The position numbers and the translations under genes are program-made. 64,000 nucleotides of DNA from JAAXVQ01 sp964604705 (GTDB lineage Bacteria > Oederibacteriota > JAAXVQ01), in the NCBI GenBank assembly GCA_964604705.1, contig CAZSAP010000011.1:1-64000 (forward strand), in the 5' to 3' direction. The notes beneath the pieces were generated by a model. That model saw only the letters and a program-made list of their open reading frames with translations. It was not told the origin of the DNA and made no database searches. Positions 19,004 to 28,159 of the stretch are shown here, piece by piece. Each line of letters opens with the position of its first letter. Position 1 is the stretch's first letter.

Positions 19004-19969
19004 TCAATCAAAGCACCCCTGGCAGGAAGAGCCCGCGCCGGCCGTACAGCCAAAGCAGTGTTCCCCTACGACAATGTCTCGGGTGTTGAGCGAGGCGGCA
19101 TCAAACTGGCGAATACCACCCTCGGAGGCCCCATTCACTCTCAAATCCAGACTCTGATTGAAATCGCAGTCAAACAGCCTCCCCGTCCAGTCCACGGACA
19201 GGGTTTCACGACACATGACCTGGCTCAAGTTCGCGGGATTGAAGGTTCGCACCAATTGGTCACAATACTCGGTGTAATTATCCGAGTGCATTAAATACGC
19301 CTTGTATCGCCCCAAAGGCATATTGACCAGACACAACAGATGATTGAATTGTACCCGATGTTCGGTTTCCAGCTTTTCACGGAAGGTTTGCTCCAATACC
19401 TTTTGTGGACCGGGTATGTACGCTCCGGCCGGATTGTGCATCAGGTCCAGCCGCAACGCGCTTCCGGGTTGGGCATACCCCCGCGCATTCAGTGCCCGAA
19501 TGGCCTGAAGTGCTTTGGCAAACCCACCCGCTCCCCGTTGGCGTTCAAATCGTCGAACCTGCACATCGGGTAACGAACCAACTACCTCAACACCGACTCG
19601 AGCATACACATCCAAAAAACAGCTGTACTCCGGTTCCGTCAAAATCACCAAATTGCTGCGCACGATTAAACGACGTTTCAGGGTTGCGGCTTCATCTAAA
19701 AACCACTCTAAGTGCGGATTCATTTCCGGAGCACCGCCGGTAACATCAATGGTATGAATCGCCGGCTGCGCACGCAGTGTATCCAAACACACCTGCAACA
19801 CCTCACGCGACATGAGCTCAGCGCGGTGCGGTCCGGCCTCCAAATGACAGTGCAGGCACGACAGATTGCAGCGACGCCCTACGTTGATCTGCAAAATGCG
19901 CACCCCCGAAGCTCGCAACGGGAACTGGCTGTATTGCATAAGATGTTCTTCAAACTGTGTTCTCGTCAC
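19004..19969 (-). CDS. arsS: Radical SAM protein of the ArsS (arsenosugar) type
   Basis: 321-residue radical SAM enzyme. The iron-sulfur motif CNLSCLHC lies near residue 33, TGGAPEMNP is the SAM-binding GGE-type motif, and a Cys-rich C-terminal domain (GEHCFGCTAGAGSSCQG) completes the ArsS/DUF3641 architecture. ArsS family members are linked to arsenosugar synthesis from methylated arsenic. I use GTG 19969, five bases after GGAGG; the upstream TTG overlaps that ribosome site. It follows its peroxidase-like partner by 13 bp. No ArsM methyltransferase is in the window, so the pathway link is by family only. Confidence 0.88.
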   Translation of the reverse strand: MTRTQFEEHLMQYSQFPLRASGVRILQINVGRRCNLSCLHCHLEAGPHRAELMSREVLQVCLDTLRAQPAIHTIDVTGGAPEMNPHLEWFLDEAATLKRRLIVRSNLVILTEPEYSCFLDVYARVGVEVVGSLPDVQVRRFERQRGAGGFAKALQAIRALNARGYAQPGSALRLDLMHNPAGAYIPGPQKVLEQTFREKLETEHRVQFNHLLCLVNMPLGRYKAYLMHSDNYTEYCDQLVRTFNPANLSQVMCRETLSVDWTGRLFDCDFNQSLDLRVNGASEGGIRQFDAASLNTRDIVVGEHCFGCTAGAGSSCQGCFD

Positions 19970-19982
19970 GGATGCCTCCAAC

Positions 19983-20315
19983 CTACATTTCCTTTTGTTG
20001 AATGATTTTTCGCATTTGGGTCGAGTGGGCCAGTGTGATTCCCGCCATCATCGCCGCCCCTACCTGTACCGCTTCCATCATTTCCTCACGTGTGACATTG
20101 AGAGACAAGCAGGTTTGGGTGTACGCATCAATGCAGTACGGACACTTTTGGGTTGTGGCGACCGTCAGTGCGATCAGTGCTTTTTCCCGAACCGTCAGAA
20201 CACCGCTACCCAGAGCCACATCGTAATATTCAAAAAACGCCTTACCCGCCTTCGGAGCGTATTCTCCTATGTTGGGAAAATCCGCCAAATCTTTTTTATC
20301 ATAATACTCTGCCAT
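19983..20315 (-). CDS. AhpD/carboxymuconolactone decarboxylase-like protein paired with ArsS
   Basis: 110-residue protein of the AhpD-like fold with the redox motif CPYC in TTQKCPYCIDAY and a distal His. This small peroxidase-like family is typically found directly next to ArsS genes, as here (13 bp upstream of arsS). ATG 20315 has GAGG upstream. It probably uses the Cys pair for disulfide or peroxide chemistry; the substrate is unknown. Confidence 0.88.
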   Translation of the reverse strand: MAEYYDKKDLADFPNIGEYAPKAGKAFFEYYDVALGSGVLTVREKALIALTVATTQKCPYCIDAYTQTCLSLNVTREEMMEAVQVGAAMMAGITLAHSTQMRKIIQQKEM

Positions 20316-20431
20316 GCTCCACACCTCGATTGGTTGGTATGTTAGGACCGAATGAAAGACTTGCCTTTATTTTCACTCCTACCTATACTAAAGGTCAACT
20401 ACCTTCCTTAATTTAGTCAAGGAGTTCTCCC

Positions 20432-21172
20432 ATGGAACCAGTAAGCTTCGCACCCACCACCAACCGCCCGCGAAACAAGGTCAGGGTCTTTATCCTGCTT
20501 GCGGTTTCATTGGCTTTGTTGGTTGCTTTTTTGGGGTTGCCGCTGCGGGTTTGGCTTTTTGCCTTTCTCCAATGGCTTCAACCCCTGGGACTTTGGGGCC
20601 CCCTGATCCTGGCAGGAGTCTACATTTTGGCGTGTGTGTTTTTTCTTCCGGGTTGGATTCTAACCGTCGGCGCCGGTTTTCTATTTGGCTTAAGCCTGGG
20701 AACCGCAACGGTTTCCTTGGGAGCAACCTTGGGGGCCACGGCGGCGTTTTTCTTAGGACGCACCCTGGCTCGACCATGGATTGAAAAATGGATGGTCAAC
20801 CATCCTCGCTGGCACGCCTTGGATTCGTCCTTGGGCGCAGCCGATTTCAAATTGGTTTTGCTGCTGCGCCTAAGTCCACTGATCCCGTTCAATGCCTTGA
20901 ATTATGCCTTGGGAGCCACACGCGTACGCCCCACCCGCTATATCCTGGCTTCTTGGCTGGGCATGTTGCCAGGCACCGTGCTCTACGTTTATCTGGGAAC
21001 CGCGGCTCGTTCGTTGGCCGAGTTGGCCACGCAAACGCGCGCTGCGAACCCGTGGCAAACCGTATTTTTTTGGGTGGGTTTATGCGTCACGCTCCTAACC
21101 GCCACCTACATTACACGGTTGGCCGCACGAACGTTGCGTCGCTCCGACGCCTCGACCCAAACGCCACTTTGA
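20432..21172 (+). CDS. TVP38/TMEM64-family membrane protein
   Basis: 246-residue inner-membrane protein of the DedA/VTT superfamily. It has about five or six hydrophobic helices and the family core (FLPGWILTVGAGFLFG, LLLRLSPLIPFNALNYALG, key residues R and P of the re-entrant loops). Such proteins are proposed lipid scramblases or exporters. ATG 20432 has AAGGAG. It is divergent from the arsS pair with a 116-bp shared upstream region, a neighbourhood also seen around arsS elsewhere, so a role in arsenic handling is possible but unproven. Confidence 0.88.
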   Translation: MEPVSFAPTTNRPRNKVRVFILLAVSLALLVAFLGLPLRVWLFAFLQWLQPLGLWGPLILAGVYILACVFFLPGWILTVGAGFLFGLSLGTATVSLGATLGATAAFFLGRTLARPWIEKWMVNHPRWHALDSSLGAADFKLVLLLRLSPLIPFNALNYALGATRVRPTRYILASWLGMLPGTVLYVYLGTAARSLAELATQTRAANPWQTVFFWVGLCVTLLTATYITRLAARTLRRSDASTQTPL

Positions 21173-21178
21173 GGCTCC

Positions 21179-22027
21179 TCAGGAAAACACTTCTTGATGC
21201 AATCGATTTTTGCCGTGTGTCTTGACATTGTACATGAGCTGATCGGCCTGGCCGATCATGGTCTCAACACTCTCCGGTGGGCGTAGAAAGGTGGCCACAC
21301 CCAAACTGAAGGTCACGGGCCAGTCGTGAATCTGCATGGTTTGCAAGAGCGCCTGTTGCAAGCGCTGCAAAACCAACCGACTTTGTTCCGGATCAATTTC
21401 CGGCAAGAGAATCATAAATTCATCCCCTCCCAACCGCCCAATCCGATCCGTATCCCGCAAATGCGAACGCATGGTTTGGGCCACTACTTGCAACAGCTGA
21501 TCCCCTACCGGGTGCCCCAGACGATCGTTAATTGCTTTAAAATTATCCAAATCCATAAACGCGACAGAAAACGTGTGTCCGTAGCGCCGTGACCGTTTGA
21601 GTTCCTCTTCCGCCAAGGCAAAGAAAGAACGGCGGTTGTCGACCCGCGTCAAGAAATCAATCCGAGCCGCGGTTTCCATTTGCTCCTGATACTTCCGCAA
21701 CTCACTGAACAACCAGGCACATAGGAGCAGCAAGAGAAAAAGCACCAGCGCATTCCAACCCAAAATGCCCACGGACGTTGAGTTGGACAAAGGCAGCGCC
21801 AAAGCATTTTCATACGCATACACGGCCGTAGCCAGACAGGCAAACCCCCAGGCTTCCAGCCAACTCAAACACCAAGCCGCCAAAAAAATGGGAAGCATAT
21901 AAAATGCAGCAAACGATATCTGCACGCCGGAAATGTAATCCACAAGACTAATGCCCGCAAAAATCCCATAAACACCTATGCGCTTACGATATACGGCTTG
22001 ACGGTTTAGCCAAGTTAGCCAGTTCAA
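21179..22027 (-). CDS. Membrane diguanylate cyclase (GGDEF)
   Basis: 282 residues. The first ~125 hold four or five hydrophobic helices; residues about 125-282 form a GGDEF domain with the intact GGDEF signature, so it should make cyclic di-GMP. An inhibitory RxxD site (RDTD) lies five residues before GGDEF, so product inhibition is expected. The only in-frame start before the membrane part is TTG 22027, preceded by a GGGGG run; an undetected alternative start remains possible. The gene ends 6 bp from the convergent TVP38 gene. Confidence 0.93.
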   Translation of the reverse strand: MNWLTWLNRQAVYRKRIGVYGIFAGISLVDYISGVQISFAAFYMLPIFLAAWCLSWLEAWGFACLATAVYAYENALALPLSNSTSVGILGWNALVLFLLLLLCAWLFSELRKYQEQMETAARIDFLTRVDNRRSFFALAEEELKRSRRYGHTFSVAFMDLDNFKAINDRLGHPVGDQLLQVVAQTMRSHLRDTDRIGRLGGDEFMILLPEIDPEQSRLVLQRLQQALLQTMQIHDWPVTFSLGVATFLRPPESVETMIGQADQLMYNVKTHGKNRLHQEVFS

Positions 22028-22160
22028 ATCAGGCCCCCTGTTTAACGAGTTGCGTTGTCTTACCTACAGTATCGACAGATACGTTCAACCTCTGCACTGA
22101 GGCATGCATTTTACCAAACTTAATTTAGGAAGCATGGATTTTTTACGGCAATTTTATAGT

Positions 22161-23264
22161 TTAATTCAACGTTTGCCTAAATCGATTCGCACTCACACCC
22201 ACAGCGAGCACGGCGATGATGAACAAGGCCGCCAAATTGGTCCAAAACACCCAATCGTCACCGCCTTTGAGCAGGATGTTCCGCAACAGTGTCAGCATGT
22301 ATTTCAAGGGATTGATGTAGGCTACACCGATCAACACTTTGGGCATGTTCTCCACGGGAAACATCATGCCCGAGAGCAAAATGGCTGGAAATAAAAAGAG
22401 GAAGGTCGCCATCATGGCTTGCTGTTGCCGCTTGGCTACAGTGGAAATAAGCGTGCCAATCGAAATCGTGGTGAAGATAAACATAAATCCCGCCAGCAGA
22501 AATTTCCAATAGGTACCTTTGAACGGCAAGCCAAAAATAACGATGGCTGCGGCTAAAATAATATGTACAATCACCATGCCCAACAGCATGAAAGGCACGG
22601 TCTTCCCGACCAAAATTTCCCAATTTTTCAAAGGTGCCGAGACCAAGGTCTCAAACGTACCCATTTCTTTTTCCCGAACAATGGACATGGCCGTTAACAA
22701 GATCGTGACCAAGCACAACAACATCATCATGACCCCTGGAACCATAAAATACGCCGTGACCATCGCCGGATTGTACAGCATGCGAATATCAAAAGCAAAC
22801 CCGGGCTGTGCGAGTGCTTGCGGAAAAGCATCTTTTAAAACCTGCTGCAAAATAATTTTCAGATAGCGCTCCACCGATTGCGCCCGAACCACATTGGTGG
22901 CATCAATCAGCAACTGTAAGGATGCGCCACCGCGAACCGACGCACGGGATAGCGTTTCCCGTGACGCCACCAAAACCGCATCGGCTTGCCCTGTCTGAAT
23001 CCAGGTCGCCGGATCTTGACCCGTGGTTTTGGCCTTTATAAACCAACCGGACTGCAATGCGCGTTCCTCGATTCTGCGCGTCAGCGTATCTCCAGGAGCA
23101 TACTGGAAAGCAATCTTGACATTCCGCACTTCCGTGGAAATCGCGTACCCGAACAAAAGCAATTGCAAGATCGGCGCGACAAAGACCAACGCTCGCATGC
23201 GTGGATCGCGCAATGTTTGAATGATTTCCTTGCGAAAAAATCCTCGCAGCGTGAGGTTGATCAT
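22161..23264 (-). CDS. ABC-2 type permease (YbhR-like)
   Basis: Inner-membrane exporter subunit of 367 residues in the ABC2_membrane_3 family. It has one N-terminal helix, a periplasmic domain of ~130 residues and five C-terminal helices. Conserved stretches are REKEMGTFETLVSAP, the amphipathic coupling region, and INPLKYML near the end. It overlaps the other permease gene by 4 bp (ATGA). It would pair with that permease and the two ATPases in a drug or cation exporter. Confidence 0.9.
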   Translation of the reverse strand: MINLTLRGFFRKEIIQTLRDPRMRALVFVAPILQLLLFGYAISTEVRNVKIAFQYAPGDTLTRRIEERALQSGWFIKAKTTGQDPATWIQTGQADAVLVASRETLSRASVRGGASLQLLIDATNVVRAQSVERYLKIILQQVLKDAFPQALAQPGFAFDIRMLYNPAMVTAYFMVPGVMMMLLCLVTILLTAMSIVREKEMGTFETLVSAPLKNWEILVGKTVPFMLLGMVIVHIILAAAIVIFGLPFKGTYWKFLLAGFMFIFTTISIGTLISTVAKRQQQAMMATFLFLFPAILLSGMMFPVENMPKVLIGVAYINPLKYMLTLLRNILLKGGDDWVFWTNLAALFIIAVLAVGVSANRFRQTLN

Positions 23265-24382
23265 GGTTCCAGATCCTTTTTAAAGGCTTTAAGGGAAAGA
23301 CCTACCATCCCTAAATTCAGAAGCAATAGAGCCAACAAGGGTCCCGCAAGTACCATAAAGGGGGAGCCTTTCAAGAACAAATCGCGGCTAATTTGCACAA
23401 ACCAACGTGGCGGCAACACCAGTGTAAAATATTGGAAAAAAGCCGGCATGCTTTCGATGGGAAAAATGAAGCCCGAAAGCAGCAATGTAGGAAGCAACGA
23501 ACTTAGAAACCCCAGTTGCACTGAAATGATTTGCTGCCGGGTCACAACCGAAATCAGCAATCCCTGAGCCAGGCTAAGGGTTAAAAACAAACCGACACCC
23601 ACCAGGTACAACGTATGACTGCCACGAAACGGGATGCCAAATTGCAAACGCGCAATCAGATAAATCATGACCACGGCCATGCTGACCAGCGCCAGATAAG
23701 GCAGAAGCTTGCCTACGATGATCTCCAGCGGACGAACGGGCGTAGAAAGCAACAGTTCCATGGATCCCATTTCCCATTCCCGTGCAACCGTCAAAGCCGT
23801 GAGCATCACGGACAACAAGCCCATAACCATGACGATCAATCCCGGTACCACAAACCAGTGGCTGTTTAATTCCGGATTGAAAAGAAACCGGGTGGCCAAG
23901 GTCACTGGAGCGGGGGCGCTCCCCGGTGCCAGCTTTGTCCCTGCCGCTTGCTGCATGCTGATTAAATACGAGACCATGGTGCCGGCACTCGAATTATCCG
24001 CACCGTCCAATAACACCTGTACCTTGCTGGCCTGCCCCAAGCCAACATTTTTTCCAAATCCAGGTTCAATAATCAAAACGCCTTTGGCCTTTTCTTGAAA
24101 CAAGAGCGTTTGCGGGTCTTGTCCCAGGTCCATGGGGCTCAAGGTAAAATAATGCGCCCCTCCTATGACCTGCAACAACTCACGCGAGGCGCGGGACATA
24201 TCCCGGTCCGAGGTCGCCAAACGCACATCCTGCACATTAAAATCAATGGCATAACCGAAGAACACCACCAAAATAAGCGGCATCCCCAAAGCCCAGAGCA
24301 ATGTAAACGGATCACGTACCACATGCCGATATTCTTTTACCGCAATGGACCAGGCCCGACCCACGCGAAACCAGGAATTCAT
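23261..24382 (-). CDS. ABC-2 type permease (YbhS-like)
   Basis: 373-residue paralogue of the next permease, with the same layout: N-terminal helix, periplasmic domain, five C-terminal helices, and the REWEMGSMELLLSTPVRPLE coupling stretch. ATG 24382 has GGAG upstream and overlaps the ATPase stop. The two permeases presumably form a heterodimer, as in YbhS/YbhR. Confidence 0.9.
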   Translation of the reverse strand: MNSWFRVGRAWSIAVKEYRHVVRDPFTLLWALGMPLILVVFFGYAIDFNVQDVRLATSDRDMSRASRELLQVIGGAHYFTLSPMDLGQDPQTLLFQEKAKGVLIIEPGFGKNVGLGQASKVQVLLDGADNSSAGTMVSYLISMQQAAGTKLAPGSAPAPVTLATRFLFNPELNSHWFVVPGLIVMVMGLLSVMLTALTVAREWEMGSMELLLSTPVRPLEIIVGKLLPYLALVSMAVVMIYLIARLQFGIPFRGSHTLYLVGVGLFLTLSLAQGLLISVVTRQQIISVQLGFLSSLLPTLLLSGFIFPIESMPAFFQYFTLVLPPRWFVQISRDLFLKGSPFMVLAGPLLALLLLNLGMVGLSLKAFKKDLEP

Positions 24383-25308
24383 ACGCGGTCTCCTTCCACC
24401 AAGCGGATAAACACATCTTCCAAGGAGGGCTCAATGGTACGAACCTTGTAGCCCTTGGGCATCTTCCGCACCTCGCGCGCCCAAGCCTTTGAATTTAAAA
24501 CCAACACATGGTATCTCCGACCGTACGGTTGAATACGGGCGACCGTTGGATCGGGTTTTAAGGTTTCGATCCACTCACGGGAAGCACCCACAGACAAGTC
24601 TATTTCCAATAAAGGTTCCCTAAACGCGAGTGTCTTAAGCTTGCGCGGAGTATCTAGTGCAATGACCTTGCCGTCTCGCATCAGGGCGATGCGGTGACAC
24701 TGCTCGGCTTCATCCATATAGTGCGTGGTAACAAAAATCGTTTTTCCAGCCTTCACCAGGCGATTGATCAGCTTCCAAAAGCGGACTCGCACCGAGGGGG
24801 CCACTCCGGCTGTGGGTTCATCTAAAAAAATAATTTCCGGGTCATGCAACATGGCTGCTACCAACGCCAACTGCTGCTTGATGCCTCCCGGCAAATCCTG
24901 AACTTTGGTTTCCTTCGGATAGGAAAATTCAATAAATTCAAAAAGTTCCTGGGTGCGGCGTTTGAGTTGGTCGTCCGACATTTTTCGCAAAGCGGCGGTA
25001 AACGCCAAATTTTCCGCAACCGTTAAATCGTTATACAGCGTGAACCGTTGTGACATGTAACCAATCTTGGTTTTCACCACTTGCGGCTCCCGCGAACAAC
25101 TCACGTCCGCCACCGTGGCTTCGCCACTCGAAGGCACGAGCAGCCCGCAAAGCACGCGAATGGTTGTTGTTTTACCTGCACCATTGGCCCCCAAAAAGCC
25201 AAAAATTTCACCCCGGTGTACAGTAAACGAAATAGCATCAACCGCGGTAAAGGCTCCAAATTTCACACTCAAATCGCGCACTTGAACGGCGACTGACTTG
25301 GCTTTCAT
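24379..25308 (-). CDS. ABC transporter ATP-binding protein (second half of a YbhF-like pair)
   Basis: 309-residue ATPase. Walker A GANGAGKTTT, Walker B IIFLDEP and an altered signature LPGGIKQQ (normally LSGGQ) are visible. About 70 extra C-terminal residues form the regulatory domain usual in DrrA-type ATPases. In E. coli YbhF both ATPase domains are on one chain; here they are two overlapping genes. Confidence 0.9.
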   Translation of the reverse strand: MKAKSVAVQVRDLSVKFGAFTAVDAISFTVHRGEIFGFLGANGAGKTTTIRVLCGLLVPSSGEATVADVSCSREPQVVKTKIGYMSQRFTLYNDLTVAENLAFTAALRKMSDDQLKRRTQELFEFIEFSYPKETKVQDLPGGIKQQLALVAAMLHDPEIIFLDEPTAGVAPSVRVRFWKLINRLVKAGKTIFVTTHYMDEAEQCHRIALMRDGKVIALDTPRKLKTLAFREPLLEIDLSVGASREWIETLKPDPTVARIQPYGRRYHVLVLNSKAWAREVRKMPKGYKVRTIEPSLEDVFIRLVEGDRV

Positions 25309-26039
25309 ACCGTCCCCTCTCCGGTCTGTGCTAAAAATAGCTGTTCAAAATTTTCTACTTTCGCTTGATGCAGTATTTCCCGCGGTTCCCCCGCGGCCAG
25401 AATCTTTCCTGCGTTTAATACGTGCACCCGACTGCAGCGCTCAGCTTCATCCATGTAGGCCGTGGACACAATCACCAGTATTTTTTGCTGCACCAAACGA
25501 TACAAGAGCTCCCAAAACTCCCGCCGGCTAATGGGATCGACACCATTGGTCGGTTCATCCAGTAAGACCACCGCCGGGGATTGCAACAACGCGCACATAA
25601 GCCCGAGTTTTTTGTACATGCCGCCGGAAAGCTTGGCAGCCGGGCGCTCTTGAAACGCCTCAAGGCGCGTAAGGTGCAGCAATTCCTGACGCCGTGGCCT
25701 GTATACGTCCGTGGGAATTTGATACAGATCACGAAAAAAATCCAGATGTTCAGAAACAGAGAGATCCGGATATAAACTCTGTTGCTGCGGCATGTAGGCA
25801 AAATCAGGACGCACCCGGGAAAAATCGGTGACTGCACCATCTTGGCGATATACCAAATCGCCTTGATCCGGGCGCAGGAGGCCGATCAACGTGCGCAACA
25901 AGGTGGTTTTTCCCGCGCCATCCGGACCAATGACCCCATGCAGCAACGCAGGATCAAATTCGGTGCTGACTCCAGCGAGTGCCGCGTTCGGCCCCATCTT
26001 CTTATGCAACGATTTCACGGAAATGCTTATCGAGGACAT
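25305..26039 (-). CDS. ABC transporter ATP-binding protein (first half of a YbhF-like pair)
   Basis: 244-residue ATPase with Walker A GPDGAGKTTLL, signature LSGGMYKK and Walker B VVLLDEPTNG. It corresponds to the N-terminal half of YbhF and lacks the C-terminal extension of its partner. It overlaps the second ATPase gene (ATGA) and follows the membrane-fusion gene by 10 bp, so equal expression of both halves is likely. Confidence 0.9.
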   Translation of the reverse strand: MSSISISVKSLHKKMGPNAALAGVSTEFDPALLHGVIGPDGAGKTTLLRTLIGLLRPDQGDLVYRQDGAVTDFSRVRPDFAYMPQQQSLYPDLSVSEHLDFFRDLYQIPTDVYRPRRQELLHLTRLEAFQERPAAKLSGGMYKKLGLMCALLQSPAVVLLDEPTNGVDPISRREFWELLYRLVQQKILVIVSTAYMDEAERCSRVHVLNAGKILAAGEPREILHQAKVENFEQLFLAQTGEGTV

Positions 26040-26049
26040 AACGCTTCCC

Positions 26050-26793
26050 TTATTTCGTTTTTTTCGCTGCCAACAATTTAATTTCCAAGGTCATTCCCGG
26101 TTTCAAAATGCGGTCGGGATTGGCAAACACCACTTTAACGCCGTAAACCAGCCGACTGCGCTCATCACGCGTCTGCACATTCTTAGGTGTGAATTCCGCT
26201 TCCGTGCGCAGCAAGCCAATCCGCCCTACAAACACCCGTCCAGGGACCTCCGGCAGAAAGCCTTCCACTTGCTGGTTCAATGCCAGCTGCGCCAACATTG
26301 GCTGTTCCACATAAATAAAGGCCCACACCTCGCTCAAATCCCCCAAAGTGAACAAGGTCATCCCCGGCGCCACCATCTCGCCGGCTTCCCGATAGCTATG
26401 CAAAACGGTCGCCTGTTGGGGGGCTTTGACTGTACACCATTTAAGTAACAACGCACTCTGATCCCGTTTGAACTTCAATTGATCAAACGTTGCCTGGGTT
26501 AGGGTCCCGGTTTCAAATAATTGTTGCCCACGCTTAAATTCTTTCTCCGCAATCTCGGCTGAGAGTTTCAAATCTTCACCCGCCAAGGTCAACAAGGTCT
26601 GCCCTGAGTTAACATCCTCGCCCTCTTTTACAAACACTTTGTCAATGACAGACGAAACCCGGGCCGAGAGTGTCACTTCCGTAGCCTCAAGTGTTCCGGC
26701 ATATAAAAAATCTTGCGTGCGTGAAAACCACCAGAACAACCCACCCCCGACCAGAAGCACTAAGAGAATAACCGGCACTATTTTTTTCTTCAT
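26050..26793 (-). CDS. HlyD-family periplasmic adaptor (YbhG-like)
   Basis: Membrane-fusion protein of 247 residues. An N-terminal signal anchor is followed by a biotinyl-lipoyl-like half (LSARVSSVIDKVFVKEGEDV), an unusually short coiled-coil hairpin of about 45 residues, the second lipoyl half and a beta-barrel domain. It would bridge the ABC permease to TolC. ATG 26793 lies directly after the TolC gene and its GAGGTGA site lies in that gene's end. Confidence 0.9.
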   Translation of the reverse strand: MKKKIVPVILLVLLVGGGLFWWFSRTQDFLYAGTLEATEVTLSARVSSVIDKVFVKEGEDVNSGQTLLTLAGEDLKLSAEIAEKEFKRGQQLFETGTLTQATFDQLKFKRDQSALLLKWCTVKAPQQATVLHSYREAGEMVAPGMTLFTLGDLSEVWAFIYVEQPMLAQLALNQQVEGFLPEVPGRVFVGRIGLLRTEAEFTPKNVQTRDERSRLVYGVKVVFANPDRILKPGMTLEIKLLAAKKTK

Positions 26794-26794
26794 T

Positions 26795-28159
26795 TTACTT
26801 CACCTCGTTTTCAGCCAGACTGTCCAACACGATAAGTTGGATTAGCATCGAAACATGTGTGCGGGCGGCTATCATTTTAGCCCCCAAGGCGCGATAATTC
26901 GCCGCTTGCACATCCAAATAATTGGAACGCCCGGCTTTATACGCTCGGTAGACCAGCTGAGATAATTCATCGGTCTCGGCCACGGCTTGTTGATCCAAGC
27001 GTTCTTCTTGCTTGAGCTCATTCCATTGATCCAGCGTCTTACTCCACAACAATTGTAAATTGAGCTGCGTCTGTTGTTTCTGTAACTCTGCCGCCTCCGC
27101 CAAATGCGTTTGTTCCTCCACTTGATTTGAAATCCGTCCAAACTCAAACAAGGAGAGACTCCCTGAGGCTGAGAAGGTGTTTTGATGAACGGTTTCTAAA
27201 ACCGGACCATTGGGGTAATCCAAACTGCTTTTGGCGGTCAACTGCAGTTTGGGCCAATGCCCCGTTTCCAGCGAGTGGGCCACGGCCCGCGTCGCCTCAG
27301 CTGCGGCTGCCAGAATCTGAACTTGCGGAGGATTCGGATTTAAACGTGCTTGACTAGCCGGAAGAAATCGTTGCAAGGTAGGTTCCAGGGTATCCAACGT
27401 TATCACCAAAGTAGGTGTTTCCATTTGTGTCGGCCATTGGTTTTGCAAATCAGCCGGGATAAGACAGGTCACATCCTTTCCTTCCGATTCTCCCATAATC
27501 AAAAATAGGTCTCGTAGTGTTCCAGACCAGGCCAAGCGCGCTTGGCGCAATTGACGTTCCGTGGCCAGCAAATCTTGGTGACTTGAAAGCGAATCCACCT
27601 TGGTGGACGACCCTGCGTTGTATTGTGAACGAATGTCTTTATATTGGGCCTGCACCAGTTTCAACGAATCGAAGAGCAGCCGCATTTGTTCGAGTCCCAA
27701 CTGAGCTTGCACATACGCCGTACGCACTTGAAGCTTTAGGGCTTTTTCCTGAACGTGAACCTCGCTCATTTTGGCCTGATAGGCGGCCTGGGCTGCCAGC
27801 CGGCTAAAATACATACTTCCTGAATCCCACAGGTTCCAACTTAACATGGGACCGATTGAATAATTATTATGATCCCCCATAGGAGTCGAAGGTCGTCCTG
27901 GAACGACACTTAATTCCGCTACTTCCGAAACATAGCGCCAGGATCCTTCTAAAGTCAGCCGTGGCCAAAGCAAGGACCCCTGCATATCCACTTTAGCCTG
28001 CGCGGCTTCCGCCTCCATGCGTTTGGCTTTAAGCAGGGGCGAAAAAGCCAGAGCCGTTTCCTCGGCCTGAGTCAAGGTTACAACCACCGGGTTGGTCTCT
28101 GCCAAAACCCAGCCTGAAAAAACCATACCGCAAAGCAAACCGAGTATTATCCGTTTCAT
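26795..28159 (-). CDS. TolC-family outer-membrane factor
   Basis: 454 residues with a signal peptide (about 1-20). Two OEP repeats with long amphipathic helices are seen, beginning with the usual LTLTQAEETALAFSP-like helix. It forms the outer-membrane channel of a tripartite exporter. It overlaps the TetR gene by 4 bp, and its start has GGAG 7 bp upstream. Having its own TolC suggests the operon encodes the full pump. Confidence 0.88.
   Translation of the reverse strand: MKRIILGLLCGMVFSGWVLAETNPVVVTLTQAEETALAFSPLLKAKRMEAEAAQAKVDMQGSLLWPRLTLEGSWRYVSEVAELSVVPGRPSTPMGDHNNYSIGPMLSWNLWDSGSMYFSRLAAQAAYQAKMSEVHVQEKALKLQVRTAYVQAQLGLEQMRLLFDSLKLVQAQYKDIRSQYNAGSSTKVDSLSSHQDLLATERQLRQARLAWSGTLRDLFLIMGESEGKDVTCLIPADLQNQWPTQMETPTLVITLDTLEPTLQRFLPASQARLNPNPPQVQILAAAAEATRAVAHSLETGHWPKLQLTAKSSLDYPNGPVLETVHQNTFSASGSLSLFEFGRISNQVEEQTHLAEAAELQKQQTQLNLQLLWSKTLDQWNELKQEERLDQQAVAETDELSQLVYRAYKAGRSNYLDVQAANYRALGAKMIAARTHVSMLIQLIVLDSLAENEVK

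Noticed and set aside
19004..19006. TGA at the end of arsS as a selenocysteine codon
   Set aside because: Reading on gives only a few residues, no SECIS-like hairpin follows, and the neighbouring Cys motifs are complete.
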